A stretch of DNA of 64,000 nucleotides, from contig JAEWTW010000028.1 of the NCBI GenBank assembly GCA_023397655.1, forward strand, positions 1 to 64,000, written 5' to 3'. The first letter of the stretch is position 1. The number at the start of each line of letters is the position of its first letter. The translations under genes and the position numbers were made by a program. Positions 1 to 8,252 of the stretch are shown here, piece by piece. The DNA comes from Bacillota bacterium. GTDB lineage: Bacteria > Bacillota > Clostridia > Christensenellales > SZUA-584. A model generated the notes under the pieces. That model worked only from the letters and a program-made list of their open reading frames with translations. It was not told the DNA's origin and searched no databases.

Positions 1-2706
1 CGTATCTTTGATACCATCATCGAAGACGGCAACGAAAAGCGCGTCCTCAATAAACGGGAGACGGCCATCGCCCAGGACCGGCAGGAGCTGATTAAGTCCA
101 AGTTTTCCGAATGGCTCTGGAAGGACATCGACCGCCGTGAGATGCTCTGCCGCATCTACAACGATACCTTCAACAGCATCCGGCCCCGCGAGTATGACGG
201 CCAGCATATTACTTTTAGCGGCATGAACCCGGAGATCACGTTGCGCAGGCACCAGATCAACGCCATTGCCCACGTCATGTACGGCGGCAATACGCTGCTG
301 GCCCACGAGGTGGGCGCTGGCAAGACCTACGAGATGGTAGGCGCTGCGATGGAATCCAGGCGGCTGGGGCTATGCGCCAAATCTCTCATTGTCGTACCCA
401 ACCATATCACTGAACAGTGGGCCGGCGAATGGCTCCAGCTCTATCCATCGGCTAACATTCTGGTGGCGACCAAAAAGGATTTTGAGCGTCAAAATCGACG
501 TAAATTTTGTTCCCGCATTGCCACCGGCGAATACGACGCCATTATCATCGGGCACAGCCAGTTCGAAAAAATCCCCATGTCCAAGGAGCGGCAGGAAGCC
601 ATTTTGCAGCGGCAGATCGATGAGCTGACCTTCGGCATACAGGAGGCCAAATCCGAAAAAGCGGAACGCTACACCATCAAGCAGATGGAAAAGACCCGAA
701 AAGCCATTGAAACGAAGCTGGAACGCCTCAATGACCAATCAAGAAAGGATGATGTTGTCAGCTTTGAGGAGCTTGGTATCGACCGGGTATTTATCGACGA
801 ATCGCATTATTTCAAAAATCTCTTTCTAATTTCAAAAATGCGCAATGTCGGCGGAATCGCACAGACCGAAGCGCAAAAAAGCTCCGACCTGTTTATGAAA
901 TGCCAGTACCTCGATGAAATCACAGACGGGCGCGGCATGGTGTTTGCCACGGGGACGCCGATCTCCAATTCCATGGTAGAGCTGTATACCATCCAGCGGT
1001 ATTTGCAGTACCGCACGTTGCAGGAGATGGGCCTGATTCACTTTGACGAGTGGGCGGCAAACTATGGCGAAACCATTACGGCAATAGAATTATCGCCTGA
1101 AGGCTCCGGCTACCGGGCCAAGACGCGGTTCGCCAAGTTCTACAACCTGCCCGAGCTGATGTCGGTTTTCAAGCAGATCGCGGATATCCAGACGGCGGAT
1201 ATGCTCAACCTTCCCGTGCCCAAGGCCAATTTTCATACCGAGGTTATAAAGCCCTCCGAGCTGCAAAAGGAAATGGTGGCCGGGCTTGCCGAGCGCGCCG
1301 AAGCAATACGCGCAGGCAATGTCGATCCGAGCGTCGATAATATGCTGCGCATCACCAACGATGGGCGCAAGCTGGCGCTCGACATGCGGCTCATGAACCC
1401 ATTGGCGGCAGACGATGAAAACAATAAAACCTCTGCCTGTGCCCGGAATGTCTACCGAATATGGGAGCAATCCAAGGAGCAGCGGTCGGCGCAGCTTGTG
1501 TTCTCCGACCTCTCCACCCCCAAGAACGACGGTTCCTTCAACGTATACGACGACCTCAAGCGCAAGCTGCTGGAGAAAGGCATCCCCGAGGGCGAAATCG
1601 CATTCATCCACGACGCCAACACAGAAACGAGAAAGGCCGAGCTGTTCGCGAAGGTGCGCTCCGGCCAGGTGCGCGTCCTTATGGGCAGCACGCAGAAGAT
1701 GGGTGCGGGCACCAATGTGCAGGATCGCCTGATTGCTCTCCACGACCTTGATTGCCCATGGCGGCCCTCCGATCTGGCGCAGCGCCTTGGCAGGATTGTC
1801 CGGCAAGGCAACCTGAACCCGGAGGTGGAGATTTTCCGCTATGTGACGGAAGGAACCTTTGACAGCTACCTTTACCAGCTCGTGGAGAACAAGCAAAAAT
1901 TCATCGCGCAGATCATGACCTCTAAGACACCTCTGCGCGCCGCCGAGGACGTGGATGAAACGGCGCTCAACTATGCGGAAATTAAAGCCCTAGCTTCCGG
2001 CAACCCGCTTATCATTGAAAAATGCAATCTGGACATGGAGGTGGGCAAGCTCAACATGCTCAAAGCAAACCACCTCAGCCAGAAGTATGCGCTGGAGGAA
2101 TTGGTCATCCGCAAATACCCGGAGGGCATCAAGCTGCTGACGGAAAGGCTGGCAGGCTATGAGCAGGACATTCAGCTTGTGGCGACACATCCTAAATTGC
2201 CTGAACAGTTCCCGCCTATGGAAATCATGGGCACAGCCTACACCGAAAAGGAACCCGCAGGCAAGGCGATCATTGACGCCTGTACCAAAATGACCGGCTC
2301 CGATGCTGTCTTTTTAGGCCAGTACCGGGGCTTTTCCATGGTGCTGGCCTACGATGGGCCGAGCAACGAATACCGGCTGACCCTCAAAGGCACACTCTCC
2401 CATACCGCCGTGCTGGGCGCGGACATTTACGGCAATCTGACCCGTATCGACAATGTATTGGACGGGCTCACAACGAAGCGTGATACCGTGATAGCGGAGC
2501 TTGACAATACGCGGGTGCAGCTTGAAAACGCCAAGACCGAGCTGGCTACGCCGTTCTCCCGCGAAGCGGAGTTGACGGAAAAAACGGCAAGGCTCAAAGA
2601 ACTCAATATCCTGCTCAACATGGATGAAAAGGATCGCTCCCTTGTGGATGCCGAGCCGGACGAGCCTGCTGAGAAGCCGCAGAGGAACCGGGATTACGAA
2701 CGGTGA
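1..2706 (+). CDS. SNF2-like DEAD/DEAH helicase, C-terminal part (5' truncated by window)
   Basis: The frame is open from base 1, so the true start lies upstream; such ICE proteins are often well over 2,000 residues. Counting from the methionine at 142, helicase motifs appear in order: Walker A-like HEVGAGKTYEM, DEAH-type DESHYFKN, ATGTPISNS (motif III), GSTQKMGAGTN and QRLGRIVRQGN (motif VI). The C-terminal 250 residues are helical and charged. It is probably an ATP-dependent DNA translocase acting on element DNA during transfer or establishment. That role is inferred from family and position. It is followed after about 130 bp by a DUF3848 gene, its usual neighbour in Clostridial ICEs. Confidence 0.85.
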   Translation, partial: RIFDTIIEDGNEKRVLNKRETAIAQDRQELIKSKFSEWLWKDIDRREMLCRIYNDTFNSIRPREYDGQHITFSGMNPEITLRRHQINAIAHVMYGGNTLLAHEVGAGKTYEMVGAAMESRRLGLCAKSLIVVPNHITEQWAGEWLQLYPSANILVATKKDFERQNRRKFCSRIATGEYDAIIIGHSQFEKIPMSKERQEAILQRQIDELTFGIQEAKSEKAERYTIKQMEKTRKAIETKLERLNDQSRKDDVVSFEELGIDRVFIDESHYFKNLFLISKMRNVGGIAQTEAQKSSDLFMKCQYLDEITDGRGMVFATGTPISNSMVELYTIQRYLQYRTLQEMGLIHFDEWAANYGETITAIELSPEGSGYRAKTRFAKFYNLPELMSVFKQIADIQTADMLNLPVPKANFHTEVIKPSELQKEMVAGLAERAEAIRAGNVDPSVDNMLRITNDGRKLALDMRLMNPLAADDENNKTSACARNVYRIWEQSKEQRSAQLVFSDLSTPKNDGSFNVYDDLKRKLLEKGIPEGEIAFIHDANTETRKAELFAKVRSGQVRVLMGSTQKMGAGTNVQDRLIALHDLDCPWRPSDLAQRLGRIVRQGNLNPEVEIFRYVTEGTFDSYLYQLVENKQKFIAQIMTSKTPLRAAEDVDETALNYAEIKALASGNPLIIEKCNLDMEVGKLNMLKANHLSQKYALEELVIRKYPEGIKLLTERLAGYEQDIQLVATHPKLPEQFPPMEIMGTAYTEKEPAGKAIIDACTKMTGSDAVFLGQYRGFSMVLAYDGPSNEYRLTLKGTLSHTAVLGADIYGNLTRIDNVLDGLTTKRDTVIAELDNTRVQLENAKTELATPFSREAELTEKTARLKELNILLNMDEKDRSLVDAEPDEPAEKPQRNRDYER

Positions 2707-2833
2707 TTGCAGGTTTGTCCGGTAAGGGCTTCCCTGAACGGACGAAGCAAAGGCGGTACGGATGGCGTGCCGCCTTTTACTGTACACATCTGCTTTGATA
2801 ATGCAACAAAATATATGGAACGGAGGAAATGCC

Positions 2834-3169
2834 ATGACCAATGAACAGCTCAATACGACGCTTTATAAAAAGATGTTTGCCGAACAGGAAAAATACCGCA
2901 ATTGGCTTCTCTCGCAGCCCCCGGAGGAAATACTAAGCCACAGCTACGAGTACAGCATCCGTGAGGACATTTTATTGTCTCTTGAAAACAACGATCTTTC
3001 GGATGCGCAGGCCAGGGTGCTATTGCGCTCTGCCAAGCCGCTGGCTGATATATATAAGGCATATGATAATCAGGTAACGGATCACATGGACAATGTTTGG
3101 GATACCATAGAGCAGCATGCCAATGAACAACTCCGCAGCAAACAGGTGAAATCCCACGAGGAACGATAA
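2834..3169 (+). CDS. DUF3848 family protein
   Basis: This is a 111-residue acidic, helical protein. The start at 2834 is preceded by CGGAGGAAA with good spacing; the same frame opens further upstream at 2762 without a ribosome binding site. The segment KMFAEQEKYRNWLLSQPPEE followed by REDILLSLENNDLSDAQA matches what I recall of DUF3848, a small protein of unknown function next to SNF2-type helicases in Tn1549-like elements. There are no membrane segments or catalytic motifs. Family assignment is from memory of the motif. Confidence 0.7.
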   Translation: MTNEQLNTTLYKKMFAEQEKYRNWLLSQPPEEILSHSYEYSIREDILLSLENNDLSDAQARVLLRSAKPLADIYKAYDNQVTDHMDNVWDTIEQHANEQLRSKQVKSHEER

Positions 3170-3200
3170 AAAGCTTACCTTAAACGACAAACGATTAAAA

Positions 3201-3226
3201 GGCGGCATGGAAAATATGCCGCCTTC
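3201..3226 (+). terminator. Hairpin after the DUF3848 gene
   Basis: GGCGGCAT at 3201-3208 pairs with ATGCCGCC at 3216-3223 around a 7-base loop, followed by a short TT run. It lies between the DUF3848 stop and an independent promoter, which fits a weak terminator. Confidence 0.45.
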
Positions 3227-3270
3227 CCTCATGCTCCAAACCTATTTTGCGGATATAACCGAATAAACCA

Positions 3271-3299
3271 TTGATATTTAGTCAATAATCCGGTATAAT
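3271..3299 (+). promoter_or_regulatory. Sigma-A type promoter for the AAA/DUF4143 ATPase
   Basis: TTGATA at 3271-3276 and a perfect TATAAT at 3294-3299 are separated by exactly 17 bp. They sit about 25 bp upstream of the start codon at 3324, with AAGGAGG in between. Confidence 0.7.
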
Positions 3300-3323
3300 A
3301 TCCTTGCAAGGAGGTGGCGGTAT

Positions 3324-4535
3324 ATGATTTACAGGTCCGTATATATGAAAAAAATCCTGCCCTATGTGGATACGCCGTTCGTTAAAATCCTGACCGGTAT
3401 CCGAAGGAGCGGGAAATCCACTATACTGAAAATGCTAATCCGCGAGATGCAAAAGCGTGGCATATCGGAGGAAAGGCTGCTGCATTACAGTTTTGATTCA
3501 CTGGAATACGAGGATATTAAGACGTCTAAGGCCCTGTTTGAGCATCTGAAACAGCATTTGGTATCCGGGGGAAAAACTTATTTGTTTTTGGATGAAATCC
3601 AGGAGGTCAAGTCCTGGGAGAAGGTCGTAAACTCCCTTGCAACCGATTATGATGTGGACATTTATGTTACCGGCTCCAACTCCCGCATGATGTCCTCTGA
3701 AATCTCCACGTATCTGACAGGGCGCTATGTTTCTTTCCGCATCTTTCCACTTTCCTTTTTAGAATACCTAGAATTCAGAAAAAACTATCTGGACGTTTCT
3801 GAGCCAAAGCTTGAACTTGCAAATTATCTGCGGTTGGGTGGCTTTCCTGCCGTGCATCTGCAAAAATACAGCCAGGATGAAGTTTATACAATTGTGAAGG
3901 ATATCTATAATTCTACTATCTTTACGGACATCGTGAAGCGAAACCAGATTCGCAAGGTTGATCAGTTGGAGCGTATTGTCCGGTTTGCGTTCGACAACGT
4001 AGGCCGCACTTTTTCCGCCGCATCTATTTCCAAATACCTCAAGAGCGAGAACCGTTCCATAGATAACGAAACGGTCTATAATTATCTGAGCAAACTGGAG
4101 AGCGCATATATCCTCCACCGCTGCTCCCGTTATGACATTCAGGGCAAGGAAATCCTGAAAACACAGGAAAAGTTCTATCTGGCCGATCCCGCGCTGCGGT
4201 ACAGCGTACTGGGCTATTCGCCGGACAGCGTAGCCGCTATGCTGGAAAACGTGGTGTATCTTGAGCTTTTACGGCGGGGTTATGATGTGTTTGTGGGTAA
4301 GATGGACAACACGGAGATTGATTTCATCGCCCAAAGGCAGGAGAACAAACTGTATATCCAGGTTGCGCAGGAGATTGGTTTGCCCGAGACGGAGAAACGC
4401 GAATATGGTCGGCTGCTTGATATTCGGGATAATTACCCCAAATATGTACTGCGGACGGACGCTTTCGCCGGTGGCAATTACGAGGGTATCCAGACCATGC
4501 ACATAGCTGACTTTTTAATGTGCGATGAGTATTAA
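3324..4535 (+). CDS. ATP-binding protein, AAA_14/DUF4143 family
   Basis: A 403-residue soluble protein. The N-terminal half has Walker A GIRRSGKSTIL near residue 27 and Walker B LFLDEIQEV near residue 93, followed by a sensor-like VTGSNSRM. The C-terminal half fits DUF4143, including the nuclease-like end with DNTEIDFIAQR. The family is widespread in bacteria and archaea and poorly characterised; this looks like an accessory gene with its own promoter. AAGGAGGTGG precedes the start. The stop overlaps the ATG of a 10-codon reading frame that leads into the damaged HipA-like gene. Confidence 0.85.
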   Translation: MIYRSVYMKKILPYVDTPFVKILTGIRRSGKSTILKMLIREMQKRGISEERLLHYSFDSLEYEDIKTSKALFEHLKQHLVSGGKTYLFLDEIQEVKSWEKVVNSLATDYDVDIYVTGSNSRMMSSEISTYLTGRYVSFRIFPLSFLEYLEFRKNYLDVSEPKLELANYLRLGGFPAVHLQKYSQDEVYTIVKDIYNSTIFTDIVKRNQIRKVDQLERIVRFAFDNVGRTFSAASISKYLKSENRSIDNETVYNYLSKLESAYILHRCSRYDIQGKEILKTQEKFYLADPALRYSVLGYSPDSVAAMLENVVYLELLRRGYDVFVGKMDNTEIDFIAQRQENKLYIQVAQEIGLPETEKREYGRLLDIRDNYPKYVLRTDAFAGGNYEGIQTMHIADFLMCDEY

Positions 4536-4566
4536 TGATTTCTTACACCAATAGCGAAAGGGCGTG

Positions 4567-5741
4567 ATGGTATCGGTAACCTCTATGAGCTTCGATTATA
4601 TGATGCAACACTGCTGGAATTTGCCCTAGAAGAATCCGGCGTCAGCCTTATAGCGAAAATCATATTCGTAAATAATAACGACAATCATCTGCTTCCCTTG
4701 GATTTACGGCTGACTGATGAAGGGATTCTGAGTTGGCTACGGCATCGGCTGATACCTAAAAACCGCACCTTTGCGGAGGAAATACTTAAAACACTTGGGC
4801 TTTCCTTGAGAAACACCAAGGGTATCATCGACGTATGCAAGGGGCTATCTCTCAACGACAGTTTTTGGGTGGTTCCCAAGGGCTTTACCGGGACGTTTGC
4901 GGAATCCAACCTTTATGAAAACGAGTTCTCGGAAATTCTTTCGCTGGTGGCGTACACGGGCATTGGGCAGAGCATCCGGACCTTTACCACCTCTCCAGAG
5001 CTGACTACGGGCGGCATGCTGCCCAAGGCGTGGCACCGGCTGGAGAACGGTGAAATCTATTTGTATAAGGGCGGCACCAGCGGTGCGGCCAACACCGGCA
5101 ACGAGCCTTACAGCGAGTTTCACGCCTGCCAGATCGCAAGGGCCATGGGACTGAACGCAGTCTCGTATGATCTTGAGCGCTGGAAAGGCATTCTTGCCTC
5201 CAAATGCAAAATGTTCACTGACATCGACACCGCTTTTATCCCTACCGGGCGGTTGGTGCGTTCCGGCGGCTTGCAGGCTTGCCTTGACTACTGCGCCGAA
5301 TTGGGCGAAGATTTTCTGGAAGCCGTTCACAGTATGCTGGTGTTTGACGCCGTAATCTACAATGAGGACCGGCATTTCGGCAATTTCGGCGTGCTGCGGG
5401 ATAACCACTCCGGCGCGATTATCGCTCCGGCTCCCATCTTCGATAACGGGCTTTCGCTGTTCAACTACGCCATGCGGGACGATATCTCCAACTTGGACGA
5501 ATACGCGAAAACGCGTTTCCCCGCGTATGGGGACATTTCCTTTGAGCGTATCTGTTCTGAGGTCACGGGCAAGGTGCAGACGCAGCAGTTACGGCGGCTG
5601 ATCGGGTTCAAATTTACCCGGCATCCGTCCATTAACTGGCCGGAGGAACGGCTGGAGGCCATTGAAAAGCACACGCAGCGTCGTGTGCGGCAACTTTTAG
5701 GGTTTTCTCGGCAGAAGGATACGCCCTCCCTGGAACGGTAG
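4567..5741 (+). pseudogene. HipA-like kinase, frameshifted near the N-terminus
   Basis: The body matches a HipA/PI3K-like kinase: a glycine-rich KGGTSGAANTG loop, catalytic YNEDRHFGNFG and metal-binding FDNG. The body frame has no ATG, GTG or TTG between the stop at 4536 and a TTG at 4698 that lacks a ribosome binding site. A plausible beginning (MVSVTSMSFDYM, start 4567 after AAAGGG) is in another frame and stops soon, while the body frame already encodes LYDATLLEFALEES from about 4599. A reading-frame change between about 4585 and 4605 is therefore needed. I recall ICE homologues that join these two segments directly. A short sequence repeated in the expected parent could have caused a small deletion; that is inference. 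Confidence 0.65.
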
Positions 5742-5748
5742 ATACCCT

Positions 5749-6105
5749 ATGGATACAAAGAACCTGACAGGAAAAATCCACAATGCTATGTATCAGAATA
5801 TCCGGCAAAAAGGTTTTGCCGCTCCGGTGGATGTGCTGATGGATATAGGCGTTCTGGGGAAAAAGGACTATGAGGATTGGCGCTTTGGCAGGATTCCCTT
5901 TCTGGAAAAGGCGTGCCACGCGAACCTGCGCCAGCTCTCGGCTATTATGAGCGAGGTACGGGCTTACGCAGCAAAAAACAAGCTTAAGCCTTCATGGACG
6001 TTTTACCATCAGTACGGGAAGAACCGGAAAACCAAGTTACGGTTCAGCAAGTCCGGTAATGAGAATATTGAAAACGCATATGCCACGCATTATGTGGATG
6101 TTTAA
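5749..6105 (+). CDS. Conserved hypothetical protein next to the HipA-like gene
   Basis: A 118-residue basic protein starting 8 bp after the HipA-like gene, so probably co-transcribed with it. It has no membrane segment and no motif I recognise; the middle contains KDYEDWRFGRIPFLEKACH and the C-terminus is Lys/Arg-rich. The tight spacing suggests a functional partner of the kinase, for example a substrate, modulator or DNA-binding antitoxin-like protein, but the sequence gives no direct evidence. I do not recognise a family. Confidence 0.55.
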   Translation: MDTKNLTGKIHNAMYQNIRQKGFAAPVDVLMDIGVLGKKDYEDWRFGRIPFLEKACHANLRQLSAIMSEVRAYAAKNKLKPSWTFYHQYGKNRKTKLRFSKSGNENIENAYATHYVDV

Positions 6106-6167
6106 AAGATCAGCCAACTGAAAGAAACGACGAATATGGAAGAAAACTGAATACTCCCGCACTTAGG

Positions 6168-6194
6168 CCGTCCGGCTCATCTGGACGGTTTTTT
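6168..6194 (+). terminator. Intrinsic terminator upstream of the Toprim gene
   Basis: CCGTCC (6168-6173) pairs with GGACGG (6183-6188) and is followed by six T residues. It ends only 20 bp before the start codon of the next gene, so it would attenuate read-through into it. Confidence 0.7.
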
Positions 6195-6214
6195 CTATTC
6201 CAGGAGGTGAAAGC

Positions 6215-7201
6215 ATGCCATATATTGACCCGGAGGTGATCTTAGAAGCCAAACGAATGGACCTTCTGACCTACCTCCAGAATTATGATCCACATGAGCT
6301 GGTACATTTCTCCGGCAGCACCTACTGCACCCGCAGCCATGACAGCCTGAAAATCTCCAACGGCAAATGGTTTTGGTGGAGCCGAGGCATCGGCGGCAGA
6401 TCGGCGCTCGACTATCTGATTAAGGTGCGGGAGCTTTCCTTTACGGATGCGGTGGAACAGATTGTGGGACGGGCGGCAAGCACGCCGCCTGTTTTTATAC
6501 CCCGGCAGAGGCAGGAACCGAAATCCCTGCTCTTACCCGAACCATATTCCCATACGGACGCGGTGGAACGCTATCTGCTGCGCCGTGGGATCGACCATGC
6601 ACTAATCCGCGCTTGCATCGCAGACGGGCGTATTTACGAGAACCGCAACGAACCGGAGCCTGGCGATAATGTATATATCAATGCGGTGTTCGTGGGATTT
6701 GATGCGCAGGGATATCAGAAATACGCCGCACTGCGCGGAATCTACGGTGATTTCAAGGGCGAAGCCACAGGCAGCGACAAGCATTACTCGTTTGCGTTGC
6801 CAGCATTGGAGCCGAGTGATTCCGTCCATCTGTTTGAAAGCGCCATTGATTTGCTTTCATATGCCACCCTTATGAAAATGAGTGGCAAGGACTATTCTAC
6901 GGAAAACCTGCTTTCCCTGGCTGGCGTCTATCAACCGCAGAAGGATATTTCAAAAAGCAAGGTTCCCGCCGCGCTGACGCGGTTTTTAGAGGATAACCCG
7001 CAGGTGAAAAAAGTGCTGCTGCATCTGGATAACGACTATGCGGGGCGTATGGCGACCAAGGCCATCATGACAGTGCTGCCCAAGGAATATGAGGCCGCAG
7101 ACCATCCATCGCCTGCCTGTAAGGATGTCAATGCCTATCTTTGCCGGAAGCTCCATTTGCCGGAGATTGCCATTATTGTGCCAAAGGAAAAAGCACGGTA
7201 G
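6215..7201 (+). CDS. DUF3991 and Toprim domain protein (primase-like)
   Basis: A 328-residue protein. The N-terminal 90 residues carry the DUF3991 pattern (HFSGSTYCTR, SNGKWFWWSRG, GGRSALDYLI), a zinc-ribbon-like region resembling DnaG-type primases. The C-terminal part has a Toprim_2 fold with VHLFESAIDLLS (catalytic Glu) and VLLHLDNDYAGR (DxD-like). It is probably a primase or nicking-closing factor for element DNA during conjugation; the activity is inferred. CAGGAGGTGAAAGC supports the start. It sits between a terminator-like hairpin and another long hairpin. Confidence 0.8.
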   Translation: MPYIDPEVILEAKRMDLLTYLQNYDPHELVHFSGSTYCTRSHDSLKISNGKWFWWSRGIGGRSALDYLIKVRELSFTDAVEQIVGRAASTPPVFIPRQRQEPKSLLLPEPYSHTDAVERYLLRRGIDHALIRACIADGRIYENRNEPEPGDNVYINAVFVGFDAQGYQKYAALRGIYGDFKGEATGSDKHYSFALPALEPSDSVHLFESAIDLLSYATLMKMSGKDYSTENLLSLAGVYQPQKDISKSKVPAALTRFLEDNPQVKKVLLHLDNDYAGRMATKAIMTVLPKEYEAADHPSPACKDVNAYLCRKLHLPEIAIIVPKEKAR

Positions 7202-7245
7202 AGATTTTGCACATTGGACTTCCATCCCCCCGCTTAGATATGCTG

Positions 7246-7274
7246 TAAGCGGCTTGGTTATTACCAGCCGCTTA
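7246..7274 (+). other. Hairpin before a small ICE gene
   Basis: TAAGCGGCT at 7246-7254 pairs perfectly with AGCCGCTTA at 7266-7274 and can extend inward with one bulge. There is no strong T-run after it; it ends 24 bp before the next start codon. Confidence 0.5.
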
Positions 7275-7297
7275 AATTTACTGAGGGAGGTCATATA

Positions 7298-7468
7298 ATG
7301 CCGGACTATAAGAAGATGTACTTTACGCTTACCGCCAAGGTGTCAGATGCATTGAATATCCTCATAACAGCGCAGCAGCAGGGTGAGGAGGAATACGTGG
7401 AAAACCCGCCGCAGGTTACGCCGCTTCGGGAGGTCAGGACGGATCAGGATGATGATACCGATACATAA
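7298..7468 (+). CDS. Small acidic ICE protein (56 aa), unknown function
   Basis: Start codon at 7298 follows GAGGGAGGTCATATA. The 56-residue product begins MPDYKKMYFTLTAKVSDAL and ends in an Asp/Thr-rich tail (DQDDDTDT). Its position between the Toprim and DpnD/PcfM-like genes, the good ribosome binding site and hairpins on both sides support it as a real gene. No family or function is evident to me. Confidence 0.6.
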   Translation: MPDYKKMYFTLTAKVSDALNILITAQQQGEEEYVENPPQVTPLREVRTDQDDDTDT

Positions 7469-7493
7469 AAACGAATACTAAAACGTCATTACA

Positions 7494-7526
7494 TAGGGTG
7501 TTCCTCTTACGGGACGCCCTATTTTT
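7494..7526 (+). terminator. Intrinsic terminator upstream of the DpnD/PcfM-like gene
   Basis: An 11-bp stem (7494-7504 with 7511-7521, including G-U pairs) closes a 6-base loop and is followed by TTTTT. It ends 35 bp before the next start codon. Confidence 0.7.
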
Positions 7527-7560
7527 ATCCCCAAAAATCCAGAAAGAGGTGAAACACTCA

Positions 7561-7752
7561 TGCCAAAATACGACGTGACCATCACGGAAACCCTGCAAAC
7601 GACCGTGGAAATTAAAGCGCAGGACCGCTTCCACGCCGAGCAGATCGCATCGGACAACTGGCGCAATGGAATATATTCTCGACGCAGAGCACTTTCAGGG
7701 CGTATCCTTTGAAGCTCGGCTCCAGCAGAAAAGCCGCGATCAGGAACGCTAA
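7561..7752 (+). pseudogene. DpnD/PcfM family protein, frameshifted
   Basis: Starts at 7561 after AGAGGTGAAA. The first 36 codons read MPKYDVTITETLQTTVEIKA...SDNWRN, the typical DpnD/PcfM beginning, then this frame runs to a premature stop. One frame over, from about 7670, the expected ending EYILDAEHFQGVSFEARL continues to a stop at 7750-7752. One extra or two missing bases around 7668-7670 (GCAATGGAATAT) explain this. DpnD/PcfM proteins are small and of unknown role, commonly placed before the mobilisation genes. The site is not a homopolymer, so a real mutation is as likely as an assembly error. Confidence 0.65.
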
Positions 7753-7778
7753 TCGCTTTTTCGGTTGGTCGTCCTCAT

Positions 7779-7890
7779 CTTTGCGCGGGGAGCAAAGAGT
7801 ATTCACTACTACCAGCAAGCACTGGATTTGTGATACCACAAACCCCACACCGCCCTGAAAGGGCGGCGCGCTTGTCAGGGAATTCCCTGA
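7779..7890. other. Candidate origin of transfer (oriT)
   Basis: Four perfect inverted repeats fall within 112 bp just upstream of mobC and the relaxase: CTTTGC/GCAAAG (7779-7784, 7792-7797), TTTGTG/CACAAA (7827-7832, 7837-7842), CCGCCC/GGGCGG (7850-7855, 7861-7866) and TCAGGG/CCCTGA (7875-7880, 7885-7890). CGCGCTTG lies between the last two. Relaxase-binding hairpins next to mob genes are the usual oriT arrangement. The nick site cannot be assigned from sequence alone. Confidence 0.45.
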
Positions 7891-7921
7891 AACCCTTTTG
7901 AGAAAGAAGGTGTTACTCATA

Positions 7922-8251
7922 ATGAGAAACCGGAATGTTCATATCCAGTTCTGGCTGAATAAAAAGGAAGCGCAGGCTTTGGATAAGCTGGTGAAGAAAT
8001 CCGGCTTGTCCCGTGAAGCCTACCTCCGTCATCTGATCAGTGGCGTGGTGCCCCAGGATGCGCCATCGCCCGACTACTTCTCCATGATGAAGGAGCTGCA
8101 CGCCATCGGCAACAATCTGAACCAGATCGCGCAAAAGGCCCATGTGCTGAACGTCATGGACGTGCAGCGTTACGATGAAAATATGTGCTTGTTTAATCAA
8201 GCTGTCAAAACCATCACCAACGCCGTGCTGCTTCCAAGGAGGAATGAGTGA
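7922..8251 (+). CDS. mobC: Relaxosome accessory protein MobC
   Basis: A 109-residue protein starting at 7922, preceded by GAAAGAAGGTG; an upstream TTG in frame at 7898 lacks a better site. The N-terminus resembles a ribbon-helix-helix DNA-binding domain (NVHIQFWLNKKEAQALDKLV), followed by the MobC signature with SREAYLRHLI and LHAIGNNLNQIA. MobC proteins bind oriT and help the relaxase open the strand. It sits directly downstream of the hairpin-rich candidate oriT and its stop overlaps the relaxase start region, so the two are translated together. Confidence 0.85.
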   Translation: MRNRNVHIQFWLNKKEAQALDKLVKKSGLSREAYLRHLISGVVPQDAPSPDYFSMMKELHAIGNNLNQIAQKAHVLNVMDVQRYDENMCLFNQAVKTITNAVLLPRRNE

Positions 8252-8252
8252 T

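Noticed and set aside
1090..1896. Long antisense frame within the helicase gene
   Set aside because: It lies fully opposite a clear helicase with conserved motifs and shows no domain; it is a by-product of GC-rich codon use. Other long antisense frames (10225-11787, 15819-16874, 18252-19538) were rejected for the same reason.
4535..4567. 10-codon leader peptide before the HipA-like gene
   Set aside because: The frame MISYTNSERA overlaps the upstream stop and the next ATG, which could be coupling, but it is too short and lacks a ribosome binding site.
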